This document shows positions 14,454 through 21,794 of a stretch of 22,085 nucleotides of DNA, piece by piece; the first letter of the stretch is position 1; each line of letters starts with the position of its first letter. The position numbers were made by a program, and so were the translations under genes. A model generated the notes under the pieces. That model was not told the origin of the DNA, searched no databases, and was given only the letters and a program-made list of their open reading frames with translations. The stretch spans positions 1-22,085 of the forward strand of contig CALFZO010000115.1 of assembly GCA_937952305.1 (NCBI GenBank), in the 5' to 3' direction. The stretch is from an uncultured Anaerolineales bacterium. Its GTDB lineage: Bacteria > Chloroflexota > Anaerolineae > Anaerolineales > UBA6663.

Positions 14454-15203
14454 ATGAAAATCCTAGTCGTCTTACGCGCCCTCCAGGACCCGGCCGGGAT
14501 CACGGTCAACCGCAAGGCCCAGAAGGTCTTCGTCAACCGCCCGCAGTGGGTCTTCAACCCGTCCGACCGGAATGCCCTGGAGGCGGCCCTGCGCCTGGGC
14601 GGTGACATCGTCGTGGCCGCTGTTGGCGGCGCCGCCGCCGAACAGGTGCTGCGTGACGCCCGCGCCATGGGCGCCGGCCGCGCCCTGCTCCTGCGCGACC
14701 AGGCCCTGGCGGACGCCGACGCCTTCGGGCTGGCCAACGCGCTCAAGGCCGTCGTCCACCACCTGGGCGGCGTCGACCTGGTCCTGTGCGGGTCGCAAGT
14801 CTTGGACGCCGACCTGGCCCAGGTGGGGCCGCGGCTGGCGCAGGCCCTGGATTGGCCGTTCGCGGCCAACGCCCACGCCGTCCAGGCCGCCGACGGCGAG
14901 GTCGCTCTCATCACCAGCCGGCGCGGCGAGTGGCGCCAGGCCGCGCTGACCCTGCCGGCCGTGGTCGCCGTGGCGCCGGACAGCAACAAGCCGCGCCTGC
15001 CGGCCGGCCAGCAGATCATCAACGTCTACACCGACCCGGGGGCGGTGGAGACGCTGACGGCGGCCGATCTGGGTCTGAGCGAGGCCGAACTGCAGCCGTT
15101 GACCGAGCCGCGCGGCCAGTCGTTCCCGGCCGAGCGTGAGCTGGGGCGGCGCCTGGACGGCGACATCGCCGGTCAGCTGGCCGACATCCTGCGCAAAGCC
15201 TGA
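14454..15203 (+). CDS. etfB: Electron transfer flavoprotein beta subunit
   Basis: This 249-residue protein has the EtfB fold: MKILVVLRALQDP at the start, FNPSDRNALEAALRLGG (about 34-50), the GPDLVLCG-like segment VDLVLCGSQVLDADLAQVGPRLA and a central segment ALTLPAVVAVAPDSNKPRLP where typical EtfB has the same pattern. It binds AMP, or FAD in bifurcating types, and pairs with EtfA. GAGGAG lies seven bases before the ATG, and etfA begins 13 bp after the stop with its Shine-Dalgarno across the gap. It accepts electrons from the acyl-CoA dehydrogenases. The ETF:quinone oxidoreductase that would receive them is not in the window. Confidence 0.93.
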   Translation: MKILVVLRALQDPAGITVNRKAQKVFVNRPQWVFNPSDRNALEAALRLGGDIVVAAVGGAAAEQVLRDARAMGAGRALLLRDQALADADAFGLANALKAVVHHLGGVDLVLCGSQVLDADLAQVGPRLAQALDWPFAANAHAVQAADGEVALITSRRGEWRQAALTLPAVVAVAPDSNKPRLPAGQQIINVYTDPGAVETLTAADLGLSEAELQPLTEPRGQSFPAERELGRRLDGDIAGQLADILRKA

Positions 15204-15216
15204 AGGAGGGTCACCC

Positions 15217-16167
15217 ATGGACATGGACGCACTTTCTCACTTGATGGGCGAGGACCTCTCCGCCGCCAACTACGCCGATATCTGGGTGGCCGTGCCGTCG
15301 GCCGGCGCCCTGCCCCTGGTCGGCGAGGCGCGCCGCCTGGCCGACAGCCTCGGCTGCTATGTGCACGCCGTGGTCGGGTCCGCCGACACCGCCGATCAGG
15401 CCATCGCCGTCGGCGCCGACCGAGTGCACGTGGCCGCGGTGCCCGGCCTGTTCCTGGCCGCGCAGACCCCGGAGTTCGCGTTCTACCCGGTCGACCGCTG
15501 GCACCAGGCCGCCCGCGCCGCCCAGCAGCACAAGGCCGGGTTGATCACGGATGCCCGCAGCCTGCAGATCGACGAATCGACCCGCGCGCTCCTGGGCTCA
15601 CACCCGGTCTACGGCGGCGAATACTTCGTCGATGTGGCCGTCACCTCACCGGCCAAGTTCGCGACGCTGGACCCGCGCTTCCTGCCCGAACCGTACGCCG
15701 ACCCGGGCCGCAGCGGTGAAGTCGTGCCGAACGAGTACGTGGCCCCGCCGCCGCCCCTCCAGGACCGCGGCCCGGCCGACTTTGCGCCGCAGGCCTGGCG
15801 TCCGCTGCAAAAGGCCCGCCGGATCGTGGCCGTCGGCCGCGGACTCAAGGATGAGGCCGGCCTGGCCCTGGCCCGCCAGCTGGCCGAAAAGCTCGGCGCC
15901 GAGTTGGGCGGCGACCGCTCCGCCCAGGACCTGGGCTGGATCGGCGAAGATCAAGTTGTCGGCGTCACCGGCCAGGAAGTTGCGCCGGACCTGTACGTGG
16001 CGCTCGGCATCCGCGGCGACACGATCCACAATGCCGCCATCGTCCGGGCCAAGCACGTCATCGCCGTCCACGCCAACCCCGCCGCGCCGATCTTGGACGT
16101 GGCCGACGAGGCCGTGGTGGGCGAACCCCAAGAGGTCCTAACCCAACTGCTAACCCGTCTCGCCTGA
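15217..16167 (+). CDS. etfA: Electron transfer flavoprotein alpha subunit
   Basis: This 316-residue partner of EtfB has an N-terminal nucleotide-binding-like domain (about 1-190) and a C-terminal FAD domain beginning at RRIVAVGRGLKDEAGLALA. The FAD segments are recognisable but divergent: GGDRSAQDLGW (usually GASRAAVDAGW), APDLYVALGIRGDTIHNA (usually GISGAIQH) and APILDVADEAVVG (usually APIFxxADYGxVGD). The loss of the usual Ser/Gln in the GISGAIQH loop is worth noting. AAGGAGG lies seven bases before the ATG. A strong terminator follows the stop, so this is the last gene of the operon. Confidence 0.92.
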   Translation: MDMDALSHLMGEDLSAANYADIWVAVPSAGALPLVGEARRLADSLGCYVHAVVGSADTADQAIAVGADRVHVAAVPGLFLAAQTPEFAFYPVDRWHQAARAAQQHKAGLITDARSLQIDESTRALLGSHPVYGGEYFVDVAVTSPAKFATLDPRFLPEPYADPGRSGEVVPNEYVAPPPPLQDRGPADFAPQAWRPLQKARRIVAVGRGLKDEAGLALARQLAEKLGAELGGDRSAQDLGWIGEDQVVGVTGQEVAPDLYVALGIRGDTIHNAAIVRAKHVIAVHANPAAPILDVADEAVVGEPQEVLTQLLTRLA

Positions 16168-16192
16168 CCGGGCCGGGCGCTTGGCCTACAAT
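16164..16192 (+). promoter_or_regulatory. Weak promoter candidate between etfA and the terminator
   Basis: CTGACC (16164-16169) and TACAAT (16187-16192) are separated by 17 bases. Transcription would begin near 16199, inside the following hairpin. If it is real, the alpha/beta hydrolase gene would have a leader that folds into that hairpin. Confidence 0.3.
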
Positions 16193-16193
16193 G

Positions 16194-16238
16194 GAGTCGA
16201 AGGTGGACGTTCGGCGTCCGCCTTCGACTCTGTCTTTT
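16194..16238 (+). terminator. Intrinsic terminator of the beta-oxidation operon
   Basis: A 10-bp perfect stem GAGTCGAAGG (16194-16203) / CCTTCGACTC (16221-16230) continues through a T-G pair and GGACG/CGTCC, giving 16 bp with a TTCGG loop. A T-rich tail, TGTCTTTT, follows. It lies 26 bases after the etfA stop. Confidence 0.85.
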
Positions 16239-17114
16239 ATGCCTGATCCGACCGCCCTCTACAAATCCCCGGCCGGCTACGCGGCCATGATGGCCTGGTA
16301 TGACCAGGCCCTGGCCGAATTGCGCGTGCCGGTAGAGTCGCTGTCCGTGTTGACGCGCTATGGCGTCACCCATGCCGTGGCCGCCGGCCCTCTCGGCGCG
16401 CCGCCGGTGGTCCTGCTGCATGCCGTGAGCGCCAACGCCCTGCTCTGGGCGCCGCAGATCCCGGCCCTGGCGCGCGATTATCGCGTCTACGCCCTGGACG
16501 TGATCGGCATGGCCGGCCGCAGCGCGCCGGTCCGCCTGCCCTACGATGGGCGCAGCTACGCCGACTGGCTGCGCCAGGCCCTGGACGCGCTCGGGCTGGC
16601 CGCGGCCAGTTTCGTCGGCCTGGGGTTCGGCGCCTGGCTGATCCTGCGCCTGGCCGGCCTGGCCCCGCACGCCATCACGCGCGCCGCCCTGCTCAGCCCG
16701 GCCGGCTTCCTGCCCGTCCACTGGAAGTACCTGGTGCCCGTCATCTGGGACGTCCTCTTCATCAACGACGACCAGGCCCGACGCCTCTCCCGCCAGCTGC
16801 TGGCCCCGCCGGACGTGCCGCTGGACGAGCGCCTCACCGAACTGCTCTTCCTGTCGATCAAGCACTTTCAGCCCGTCTTCGAGGCGCCCGGCCTGCCGGC
16901 CGCCCAGATCGCCCAACTGACGGCGCCCACGCTCGTGCTGGTCGGCGAACACGAAGGCTTGTGGAGCCCGCGCGAGCTGCTCGGGCGCGCGCGCTTCACC
17001 CTGCCCCACCTGCGCGCCGCCGAAGTGGTGCCCGGCGCCGGCCACGGGCTGACCGTCAGCCACGCCGACTTCGTTAACGCGCGGCTGCGGCGCTTCCTGC
17101 GCGAGGACGCCTGA
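16239..17114 (+). CDS. Alpha/beta hydrolase-fold protein with Gly in place of the nucleophile
   Basis: This 291-residue protein shows the alpha/beta hydrolase layout: PPVVLLHAVSANALLW (oxyanion-loop region, usually HG, here His61-Ala62), YRVYALDVIGMAGRS, the nucleophile elbow SFVGLGFGAWL and a C-terminal GAGHGL with the expected His (269). The elbow normally reads GxSxG; here the central residue is Gly129 (codon GGG), so the serine is absent. It may be a non-catalytic or differently acting member. The start at 16239 was chosen because an upstream ATG at 16191 would make the terminator hairpin coding and adds 16 residues not typical of the fold. No Shine-Dalgarno is evident. The relation to the beta-oxidation genes is unknown. 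Confidence 0.85.
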   Translation: MPDPTALYKSPAGYAAMMAWYDQALAELRVPVESLSVLTRYGVTHAVAAGPLGAPPVVLLHAVSANALLWAPQIPALARDYRVYALDVIGMAGRSAPVRLPYDGRSYADWLRQALDALGLAAASFVGLGFGAWLILRLAGLAPHAITRAALLSPAGFLPVHWKYLVPVIWDVLFINDDQARRLSRQLLAPPDVPLDERLTELLFLSIKHFQPVFEAPGLPAAQIAQLTAPTLVLVGEHEGLWSPRELLGRARFTLPHLRAAEVVPGAGHGLTVSHADFVNARLRRFLREDA

Positions 17115-17124
17115 CCCCGCGGCG

Positions 17125-17153
17125 TTCGCCCTGGGCGCCGTCTACGCTAGAAT
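17125..17153 (+). promoter_or_regulatory. Probable leaderless promoter of the HAD-DraG operon
   Basis: TAGAAT (17148-17153) lies six bases before the ATG at 17160, the same spacing as at mutL. A partial -35 (TTCGCC, 17125-17130) stands 17 bases upstream. Transcription would start at the ATG, matching the lack of a Shine-Dalgarno. Confidence 0.55.
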
Positions 17154-17159
17154 AGGCGC

Positions 17160-17849
17160 ATGCTGCGCCACCTCCTCTTCGACCTAGACGAGACGCTTTA
17201 CTCGCCGCAGACCGGCCTGTGGCCGCTCATCGGCGAACGGATCACGCAATTCATCCAGGACCGGCTCGGCGTCTCGCCCGCGGAGGCCCAGGCCCTGCGC
17301 TACCGCTACGCGCGCGATTACGGCGTGACGCTGGCCGGCCTGCTTAAGCACCACGCCATCGACGCCGACGACTACCTCGAGTATGTCCACCGCCTGCCGC
17401 TTGAGGATTACCTCCAGCCGGACCTCGCGCTCAACGCCATGCTGGCGCGCCTGCCGCTTCCCAAGACCATCCTCACCAACGCCGACGCCGCGCACGCCGA
17501 GCGCGTGTTGAACCACCTGGGCATCCGCCGCCACTTTCAGCGCATCATCGACGTGCGTGCCCTGGACTTCATCTACAAGCCGGAGCCGGAAGCCTATCGG
17601 CGCGCCTTGGCGCTGCTGGGGGCGGCCGCGCCGGAGTGCGTATTCATCGACGACCTGGCCCGCAACCTGACGCCCGCGCACGACCTGGGCCTGGTCACCA
17701 TCCTGGTGCGGCCGCCGGTGGAGGCTGGCGCGCCCAGTCCCCTCGGCGCGCCCGGCCCCGACGGCGTCCTGCCGCCCGGCGTCGACTACCACACGCCAAC
17801 CGTGCTCGGAGTTGAGCGCATCCTGGCCGGCCTGATCGGCCAAGTATGA
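17160..17849 (+). CDS. HAD-family hydrolase, pyrimidine 5'-nucleotidase-like
   Basis: This 229-residue HAD phosphatase has all four motifs: FDLDETLY (Asp8, Asp10), TILTNAD (Thr106 region), YKPEPEAY (Lys140) and VFIDDLARNL (Asp164/Asp165). The cap is the helical type near residues 15-85. The FDLDETLYSP start and the ILTNAD and YKPEP elements resemble the SDT1/pyrimidine 5'-nucleotidase subgroup, which dephosphorylates UMP/CMP or related compounds, but substrate assignment in this superfamily is uncertain. The stop overlaps the next start as ATGA, so the two proteins are probably made together. Pro/Gly-rich residues near 185-205 form an unusual loop before the last helix. Confidence 0.88.
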   Translation: MLRHLLFDLDETLYSPQTGLWPLIGERITQFIQDRLGVSPAEAQALRYRYARDYGVTLAGLLKHHAIDADDYLEYVHRLPLEDYLQPDLALNAMLARLPLPKTILTNADAAHAERVLNHLGIRRHFQRIIDVRALDFIYKPEPEAYRRALALLGAAAPECVFIDDLARNLTPAHDLGLVTILVRPPVEAGAPSPLGAPGPDGVLPPGVDYHTPTVLGVERILAGLIGQV

Positions 17850-18814
17850 GCGCGGCCCTGTCTCCGCTGGACGCGGCCCGCGGCCTGCTGCTCGGCGGCG
17901 CCCTGGGCGATGCCCTGGGCTGGCCGGTGGAGTTCGCCAGCTGGACCGCCATCCAGGCCCGCTATGGCCCGGCCGGCATCCAGGAGCCGCCTGACCCGGC
18001 CGTGTACACGGACGACACCCAGATGACGGTGGCGCTGGCCGAGGCCCTGGTGGCCACGCCTGCCGGCACCGACCTGGACGCGCTGATGGCCGAGGTCAGC
18101 CGGCGCTTCATCGCCTGGAGCCATGATCCGGAGACGCCGTTGACAGCGCCGGGCAACACGTGTCTGGCCGGCGTGGCCGCGCTCGAGCGCGGGGTGCCCT
18201 GGCACCAGGCGGGCCTGGCCGAATCCAAGGGCTGCGGCGCCTGCATGCGCGTTGCCCCGGTGGGCTTTTTCTACCAACACGCCCCCGAGCAGCTGCGGCA
18301 CGTGGCCCGCGCCCAGGGCTGGCTGACGCATCGCCACCCGGCCTCCGACGCGGCCTGCCTGGGCGCGGCCACGCTGGTGAAACTGGCCCTGGACGGCGTG
18401 CCGACGGCCGCCTGGCCGGAAGCGGTGCTGGCCGCGGCGGGCGGAATCGCCGGCGAATTCGACGCCGCCATTGGCCGCGTCGTGACCGCGCTGAGTTGGG
18501 CGGACGACCGCCGCGCCCTGGACCACATCGGCCCGCAGCGCGGCGGCGGCTGGATCGCCGAGGAGGCCGTGGCCATGGCCTTGTACTGCGTCCTGCGCCA
18601 CCCGGACGACTTCGCGGCCGCCACCCGCCTGGGCGCCAACATCACCGGCGACTCAGACTCGGTCGCCGCCATCGCCGGCGGTCTGGTGGGGGCGCGCCGA
18701 GGGCCGGAAGGCCTGCCCGCCCACTGGCTGGCGCGGCTGAAGAACCGCGCCCGGCTGGAGGCGCTGGCCGCCGAGCTGGCCCACAAACGGGCCGCGCTTG
18801 GCCGGGAGGTTTGA
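17846..18814 (+). CDS. ADP-ribosylglycohydrolase family protein (DraG/ARH-like)
   Basis: This 322-residue protein has the DraG fold. GGALGDALGWPVEF (17-30), YTDDTQM (54-60), GCGACMRVAPVGFF (129-142) and ITGDSDSVAAIAGGLVGA (266-283) correspond to the di-magnesium and ADP-ribose sites, with the metal-binding Asp residues retained. GDSDS replaces the common GDTDT. Family members remove ADP-ribose from proteins or hydrolyse related ADP-ribosyl compounds; the target is unknown. No nitrogenase or DraT is in the window, so a nitrogen-fixation role is not supported. Start ATG lies within the ATGA overlap with the HAD gene. Confidence 0.9.
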   Translation: MSAALSPLDAARGLLLGGALGDALGWPVEFASWTAIQARYGPAGIQEPPDPAVYTDDTQMTVALAEALVATPAGTDLDALMAEVSRRFIAWSHDPETPLTAPGNTCLAGVAALERGVPWHQAGLAESKGCGACMRVAPVGFFYQHAPEQLRHVARAQGWLTHRHPASDAACLGAATLVKLALDGVPTAAWPEAVLAAAGGIAGEFDAAIGRVVTALSWADDRRALDHIGPQRGGGWIAEEAVAMALYCVLRHPDDFAAATRLGANITGDSDSVAAIAGGLVGARRGPEGLPAHWLARLKNRARLEALAAELAHKRAALGREV

Positions 18815-18817
18815 CCC

Positions 18818-19123
18818 ATGGACGCGCTCAACGACTTGCTCGCCAATCCCGCCGGCCTGATCGTCCTCGCCTGCCTGGCCGGCGTGGTGCTGATCGCCAA
18901 CGCCGCGCTGTTCGCGCTGCTGCGCGGCGCGCCGCTGGACCTGGGCCGGTTACGGCGCTCCCTGGCCGCCGAGGCCAACCTGTGGCGCCGCGGCTTCACC
19001 GGCGGCCGCGAGGCCCTGGCACACCAGACCGACGAACTGAACGAGCTGCACCAACTGGTGAGCCAGCTGCGCCCGCCGGGCGAGGCCGATCCCACCGATC
19101 AGCCGCCGGCGCCGCCGGCCTGA
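18818..19123 (+). CDS. Small single-pass membrane protein, unknown function
   Basis: This 101-residue protein was not recognised. One transmembrane helix (about 13-36, GLIVLACLAGVVLIANAALF and following) precedes a basic helix (residues about 43-60), a polar helix with LAHQTDELNELHQLVSQL (about 67-84, coiled-coil-like) and a Pro/Ala-rich tail. The Shine-Dalgarno GGGAGG lies eight bases before the ATG and inside the end of the DraG gene, three bases separating the two. It is probably cotranslated with the ADP-ribosylglycohydrolase. Confidence 0.75.
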   Translation: MDALNDLLANPAGLIVLACLAGVVLIANAALFALLRGAPLDLGRLRRSLAAEANLWRRGFTGGREALAHQTDELNELHQLVSQLRPPGEADPTDQPPAPPA

Positions 19124-19169
19124 GCCACGCCGCCCACGGCCCGCTCCGGGCCGCCTGACTCGCACGGGG

Positions 19170-19181
19170 AAACGCGCGTTT
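19170..19181. promoter_or_regulatory. 12-bp perfect palindrome against the corA start codon
   Basis: AAACGCGCGTTT ends at the base before the corA ATG, and the weak Shine-Dalgarno (GGGGA) overlaps its left edge. It could be a protein site or a small hairpin near the ribosome site, but a palindrome of this size is also expected by chance in 22 kb. Confidence 0.2.
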
Positions 19182-20150
19182 ATGATCCGCAGCCTCTACC
19201 GCAACAGCAAAGGCCTGTTCACGTTCGATGTCCCGGTCTCGCATTGGCGCGTCGCCCTGCGCGACGAGGGCGGCCTGCTCTGGGTTGATTTCGCCAGCGA
19301 ACCGGCCGAAACGGTGGAGCCCCATCTGCGGGACCTGTTCCGCTTCCACCCGCTGGCCATCGACGACGCCCTGCGCGAGACGCACATCCCCAAGATCGAC
19401 AACTGGGGCAACGCCGTCTACATCTGCGCCCACGACGTCGAATTCGACGCGCGCAGCCTGGACCTCCTGACCCGTGAGCTGGACATCTTTCTGGGCAAGA
19501 ACTTCCTGGTGACGCACCACCGCGAAAAGGTCGCGGCCGTGGACCGCGTCTGGCGGCACACCCAGGCCGATCACAGCCGGCTGGATCTGGGGCCGGACCA
19601 TCTGCTCTACGAACTCCTGGACGAGACCGCGGCCGACTTCATGCCCGTGGTCGATGCCCTGGACGAGACGATCGACACCCTGGAGGCCGAGGTCTTCGCC
19701 AATCCGTCACAGTTCACGCTCAACAAGATCTTCTCGATCCGGCGCGCCACCCTGCGCATGCGGCGCGTGATCGGCCCGCAGCGTGAGGTCCTCAACCGCC
19801 TGGCCCGCGATGACTACCCTTTTGTCGACCCGGCCGACCGCGTCTATTTCCGCGACGTCTACGATCACCTGGTGCGGCTGGTGGACCTGAACGAGAGCCT
19901 GCGCGACCTGATCGGCGGCACGCTCGACACATACCTCTCGGTGGTGTCCAACCGCATGAACGAGATCATGAAGACGCTGACCATCACCAGCGTCCTGTTC
20001 ATGCCGATTTCGTTCCTGGCCGGTTTCTTCGGCATGAATTTCGTCGGGATCCCGTTCCAGAGCGAAACCCTGCTGGGGCTGGGGCTGGCGGTGATGGTGC
20101 TCACGCCCGTGGCCATGCTGATGTGGTTCCGGCACCGGAACTGGCTGTAA
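19182..20150 (+). CDS. corA: CorA-family magnesium/divalent cation transporter
   Basis: This 322-residue protein has the CorA architecture: a large N-terminal cytoplasmic domain (about 1-260) with the long helical stretch around residues 150-260, then two transmembrane helices at about 264-283 and 293-314. The signature GMN follows the first helix (FFGMNF, residues 284-286). The usual MPEL of the loop is not present; the loop reads VGIPFQSE. The short positively charged C-terminus (WFRHRNWL) is typical. It forms pentameric channels for Mg2+ (or Co2+/Ni2+). Only GGGGA serves as a possible Shine-Dalgarno, 11 bases or so before the ATG. Confidence 0.94.
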   Translation: MIRSLYRNSKGLFTFDVPVSHWRVALRDEGGLLWVDFASEPAETVEPHLRDLFRFHPLAIDDALRETHIPKIDNWGNAVYICAHDVEFDARSLDLLTRELDIFLGKNFLVTHHREKVAAVDRVWRHTQADHSRLDLGPDHLLYELLDETAADFMPVVDALDETIDTLEAEVFANPSQFTLNKIFSIRRATLRMRRVIGPQREVLNRLARDDYPFVDPADRVYFRDVYDHLVRLVDLNESLRDLIGGTLDTYLSVVSNRMNEIMKTLTITSVLFMPISFLAGFFGMNFVGIPFQSETLLGLGLAVMVLTPVAMLMWFRHRNWL

Positions 20151-20188
20151 ACGCGGCGCACCCGCGCGCCCGGCGCGAACGCCTGCGG

Positions 20189-20194
20189 TATAAT
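20189..20194 (+). promoter_or_regulatory. -10 box upstream of fabG
   Basis: A perfect TATAAT lies 41 bases before the fabG ATG in the 85-bp gap after corA. The -35 region is GC-rich and poor. The transcript would carry a leader of roughly 35 bases with CGGAGA as ribosome-binding site. Confidence 0.55.
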
Positions 20195-20235
20195 CGCCTC
20201 GATCTCACAGGGGCCGAGCAGAACGGAGAACACGC

Positions 20236-20982
20236 ATGTCGTTGGCTGGCAAAGTGGCAGTTGTATCGGGGGCCTCGCGCGGCATCGGGCGCGCCATCGC
20301 CGAAGACCTGGCCCGGCGCGGCGCCAAGCTCATCGTGAACTACGCCAAAGACGCCGACGGCGCGGCGGCCACCGTCCAGGCCATCCAGGCGGCCGGCGGC
20401 GAAGCGCGCGCCCTGCAAGCCGACGTCGCCGATTTCAAGGCGGCCGAGGGCCTGGTGAAGGCGGCCGTGGAGGCGTATGGCGGCCTGGACATCCTGGTCA
20501 ACAACGCCGGCACCACGCGCGACATGCTGATCATGCTCATGCCGGAGGCCGACTGGGACACGGTGATCCAGACCAACCTCAAGAGCGCTTTCAACTGCTC
20601 CAAGGCCGCCGTCAAGGTGATGATGCGCAAGCGCAGCGGGCGCATCGTCAACATTACGTCCGTGGCCGGCATCGCCGGCAACGCCGGCCAAACCAACTAC
20701 TCGGCCAGCAAGGCCGGCCTGATCGGGTTTACCAAGGCCCTGGCGCGCGAGGTGGCCGCCCGCAACATCACCGTCAACGCCGTGGCGCCCGGCTTCGTGC
20801 CGACCACGCTGACCAACGATCTGCCGGCTGAGATCAAGGATGCCACGCTTAAGTCCATTCCGCTCGGCCGCTGGGGCCAACCAGAGGAGGTCGCGGCGGC
20901 GGTGGCCTTCCTGGCGTCCGACGAGGCCGCTTATATCACCGGCCAGGTCCTCAGCGTGGACGGCGGCTTGGTGATGGGGTAA
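20236..20982 (+). CDS. fabG: 3-oxoacyl-[ACP] reductase (FabG-like SDR)
   Basis: This 248-residue classical short-chain dehydrogenase has the cofactor motif SGASRGIGRA (11-20), NNAG (89-92), catalytic Asn114, Ser142, Tyr155 and Lys159 in NYSASKAGLIGFTKALARE, and the C-terminal ITGQVLSVDGGLVMG typical of FabG. It reduces 3-oxoacyl-ACP with NADPH in fatty acid synthesis; a related acetoacetyl-CoA reductase function (PhaB-like) cannot be excluded, given the beta-oxidation genes nearby. It starts a new transcription unit (TATAAT at 20189) and ends seven bases before the Asp23 gene start. Confidence 0.93.
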   Translation: MSLAGKVAVVSGASRGIGRAIAEDLARRGAKLIVNYAKDADGAAATVQAIQAAGGEARALQADVADFKAAEGLVKAAVEAYGGLDILVNNAGTTRDMLIMLMPEADWDTVIQTNLKSAFNCSKAAVKVMMRKRSGRIVNITSVAGIAGNAGQTNYSASKAGLIGFTKALAREVAARNITVNAVAPGFVPTTLTNDLPAEIKDATLKSIPLGRWGQPEEVAAAVAFLASDEAAYITGQVLSVDGGLVMG

Positions 20983-20988
20983 CGCCGC

Positions 20989-21348
20989 ATGACTGACAAA
21001 TCACCGCGCCCCGGCCGGACGACCATCGCCCCCGACGTGCTTGTGACCATCGCGCGCCTGTCCACGCTCAGCGTGCCCGGTGTGGCGCGCATGAGCCCGG
21101 CGCCCGTGGCCGTCGACCGGCTGTTCCAGCGCAGCCCCAACGACGGCGTGCGGATTGAAGTCCGCCAGATGGCCGTGCTGGTGGACCTGCACGTCGTGAT
21201 CCAGCATGATGCCAGCGTGCGCGACGTCTGCCGCGAAGTGCAGACCACCGTCGCGCGGGCCATCCAGGAGATGGTCGGCATGCACGTCCTGGCCGTCAAC
21301 GTCCACGTCGAGGACGTCGCCTTCACCGACGCGCCCGCCACGCCCTGA
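20989..21348 (+). CDS. Asp23/Gls24 (YqhY-like) family protein
   Basis: This 119-residue cytoplasmic protein shows the family pattern: an early TTIAPDVLVTIARLSTLSVPGVARM, a middle VLVDLHVVIQHDASVRDVCREVQTTVARAIQEMVGMHV and a final AVNVHVEDVAF. It is usually placed between fatty acid genes and nusB, as YqhY is in Bacillus between accBC and nusB, and here it is between fabG and nusB. YqhY has been linked to control of acetyl-CoA carboxylase activity; the role of this one is inferred from that. No Shine-Dalgarno is evident, so it is likely coupled to fabG translation. Confidence 0.88.
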   Translation: MTDKSPRPGRTTIAPDVLVTIARLSTLSVPGVARMSPAPVAVDRLFQRSPNDGVRIEVRQMAVLVDLHVVIQHDASVRDVCREVQTTVARAIQEMVGMHVLAVNVHVEDVAFTDAPATP

Positions 21349-21351
21349 CCC

Positions 21352-21780
21352 ATGCCGAAAATGAAGCTGCGCCGCAAAGCGCGCGAGATCGCGCTGCAAG
21401 CGCTCTACGAACTCGAGTGCACGCAGCACACCGCGGCCGAGGTCCTGGAGCAGCGCCTTGACGAGAAACCGCTCGAGCCGGAGGGCGAGGCGTTTGCGCG
21501 CCAGATCGTGGCCGGCGTGCTGGACCACGCCCAGGCCCTGGACGACAAGATCCAGAAGTACGCGCCGGAGTGGCCGCTGGAGCAGATGGCGCTGGTGGAC
21601 CGCGGCATCCTGCGGATTGCGCTGTGGGAGTTTGGCGTGGGCCGGCTCACGCCGGTGAAAGTGGCCATCAACGAAGCCGTGGAACTGGCCAAGGAGTTCG
21701 GCTCGGACAGCGCGCCGCGCTTCGTGAACGGCGTGCTTGGCGCGGCCGCGGCGGAACTGCCGGAGCCGGCGGCGGAGTAA
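21352..21780 (+). CDS. nusB: Transcription antitermination factor NusB
   Basis: This 142-residue all-helical RNA-binding protein matches NusB: RRKAREIALQALYELE at the start, an acidic middle and VDRGILRIALWEF, PVKVAINEAVELAKEFGSDSAPRFVNGVLGA at the end. It binds boxA RNA with NusE (ribosomal protein S10) and supports antitermination of rRNA transcription. The start at 21352 lies three bases after the previous stop; a second Met three codons later is possible. The last six or so residues are a Pro/Ala/Glu tail. There is no clear Shine-Dalgarno. Confidence 0.95.
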   Translation: MPKMKLRRKAREIALQALYELECTQHTAAEVLEQRLDEKPLEPEGEAFARQIVAGVLDHAQALDDKIQKYAPEWPLEQMALVDRGILRIALWEFGVGRLTPVKVAINEAVELAKEFGSDSAPRFVNGVLGAAAAELPEPAAE

Positions 21781-21794
21781 CGCGGGAAGCGTCT

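Noticed and set aside
16191..16238. N-terminal extension of the alpha/beta hydrolase
   Set aside because: It would be coded by the terminator hairpin and T-tract, and adds residues not typical of the fold.
17846..18814. Nitrogenase-regulating DraG
   Set aside because: Family membership is clear, but no DraT or nif gene is in the window, so only the general ADP-ribosylglycohydrolase call is made.
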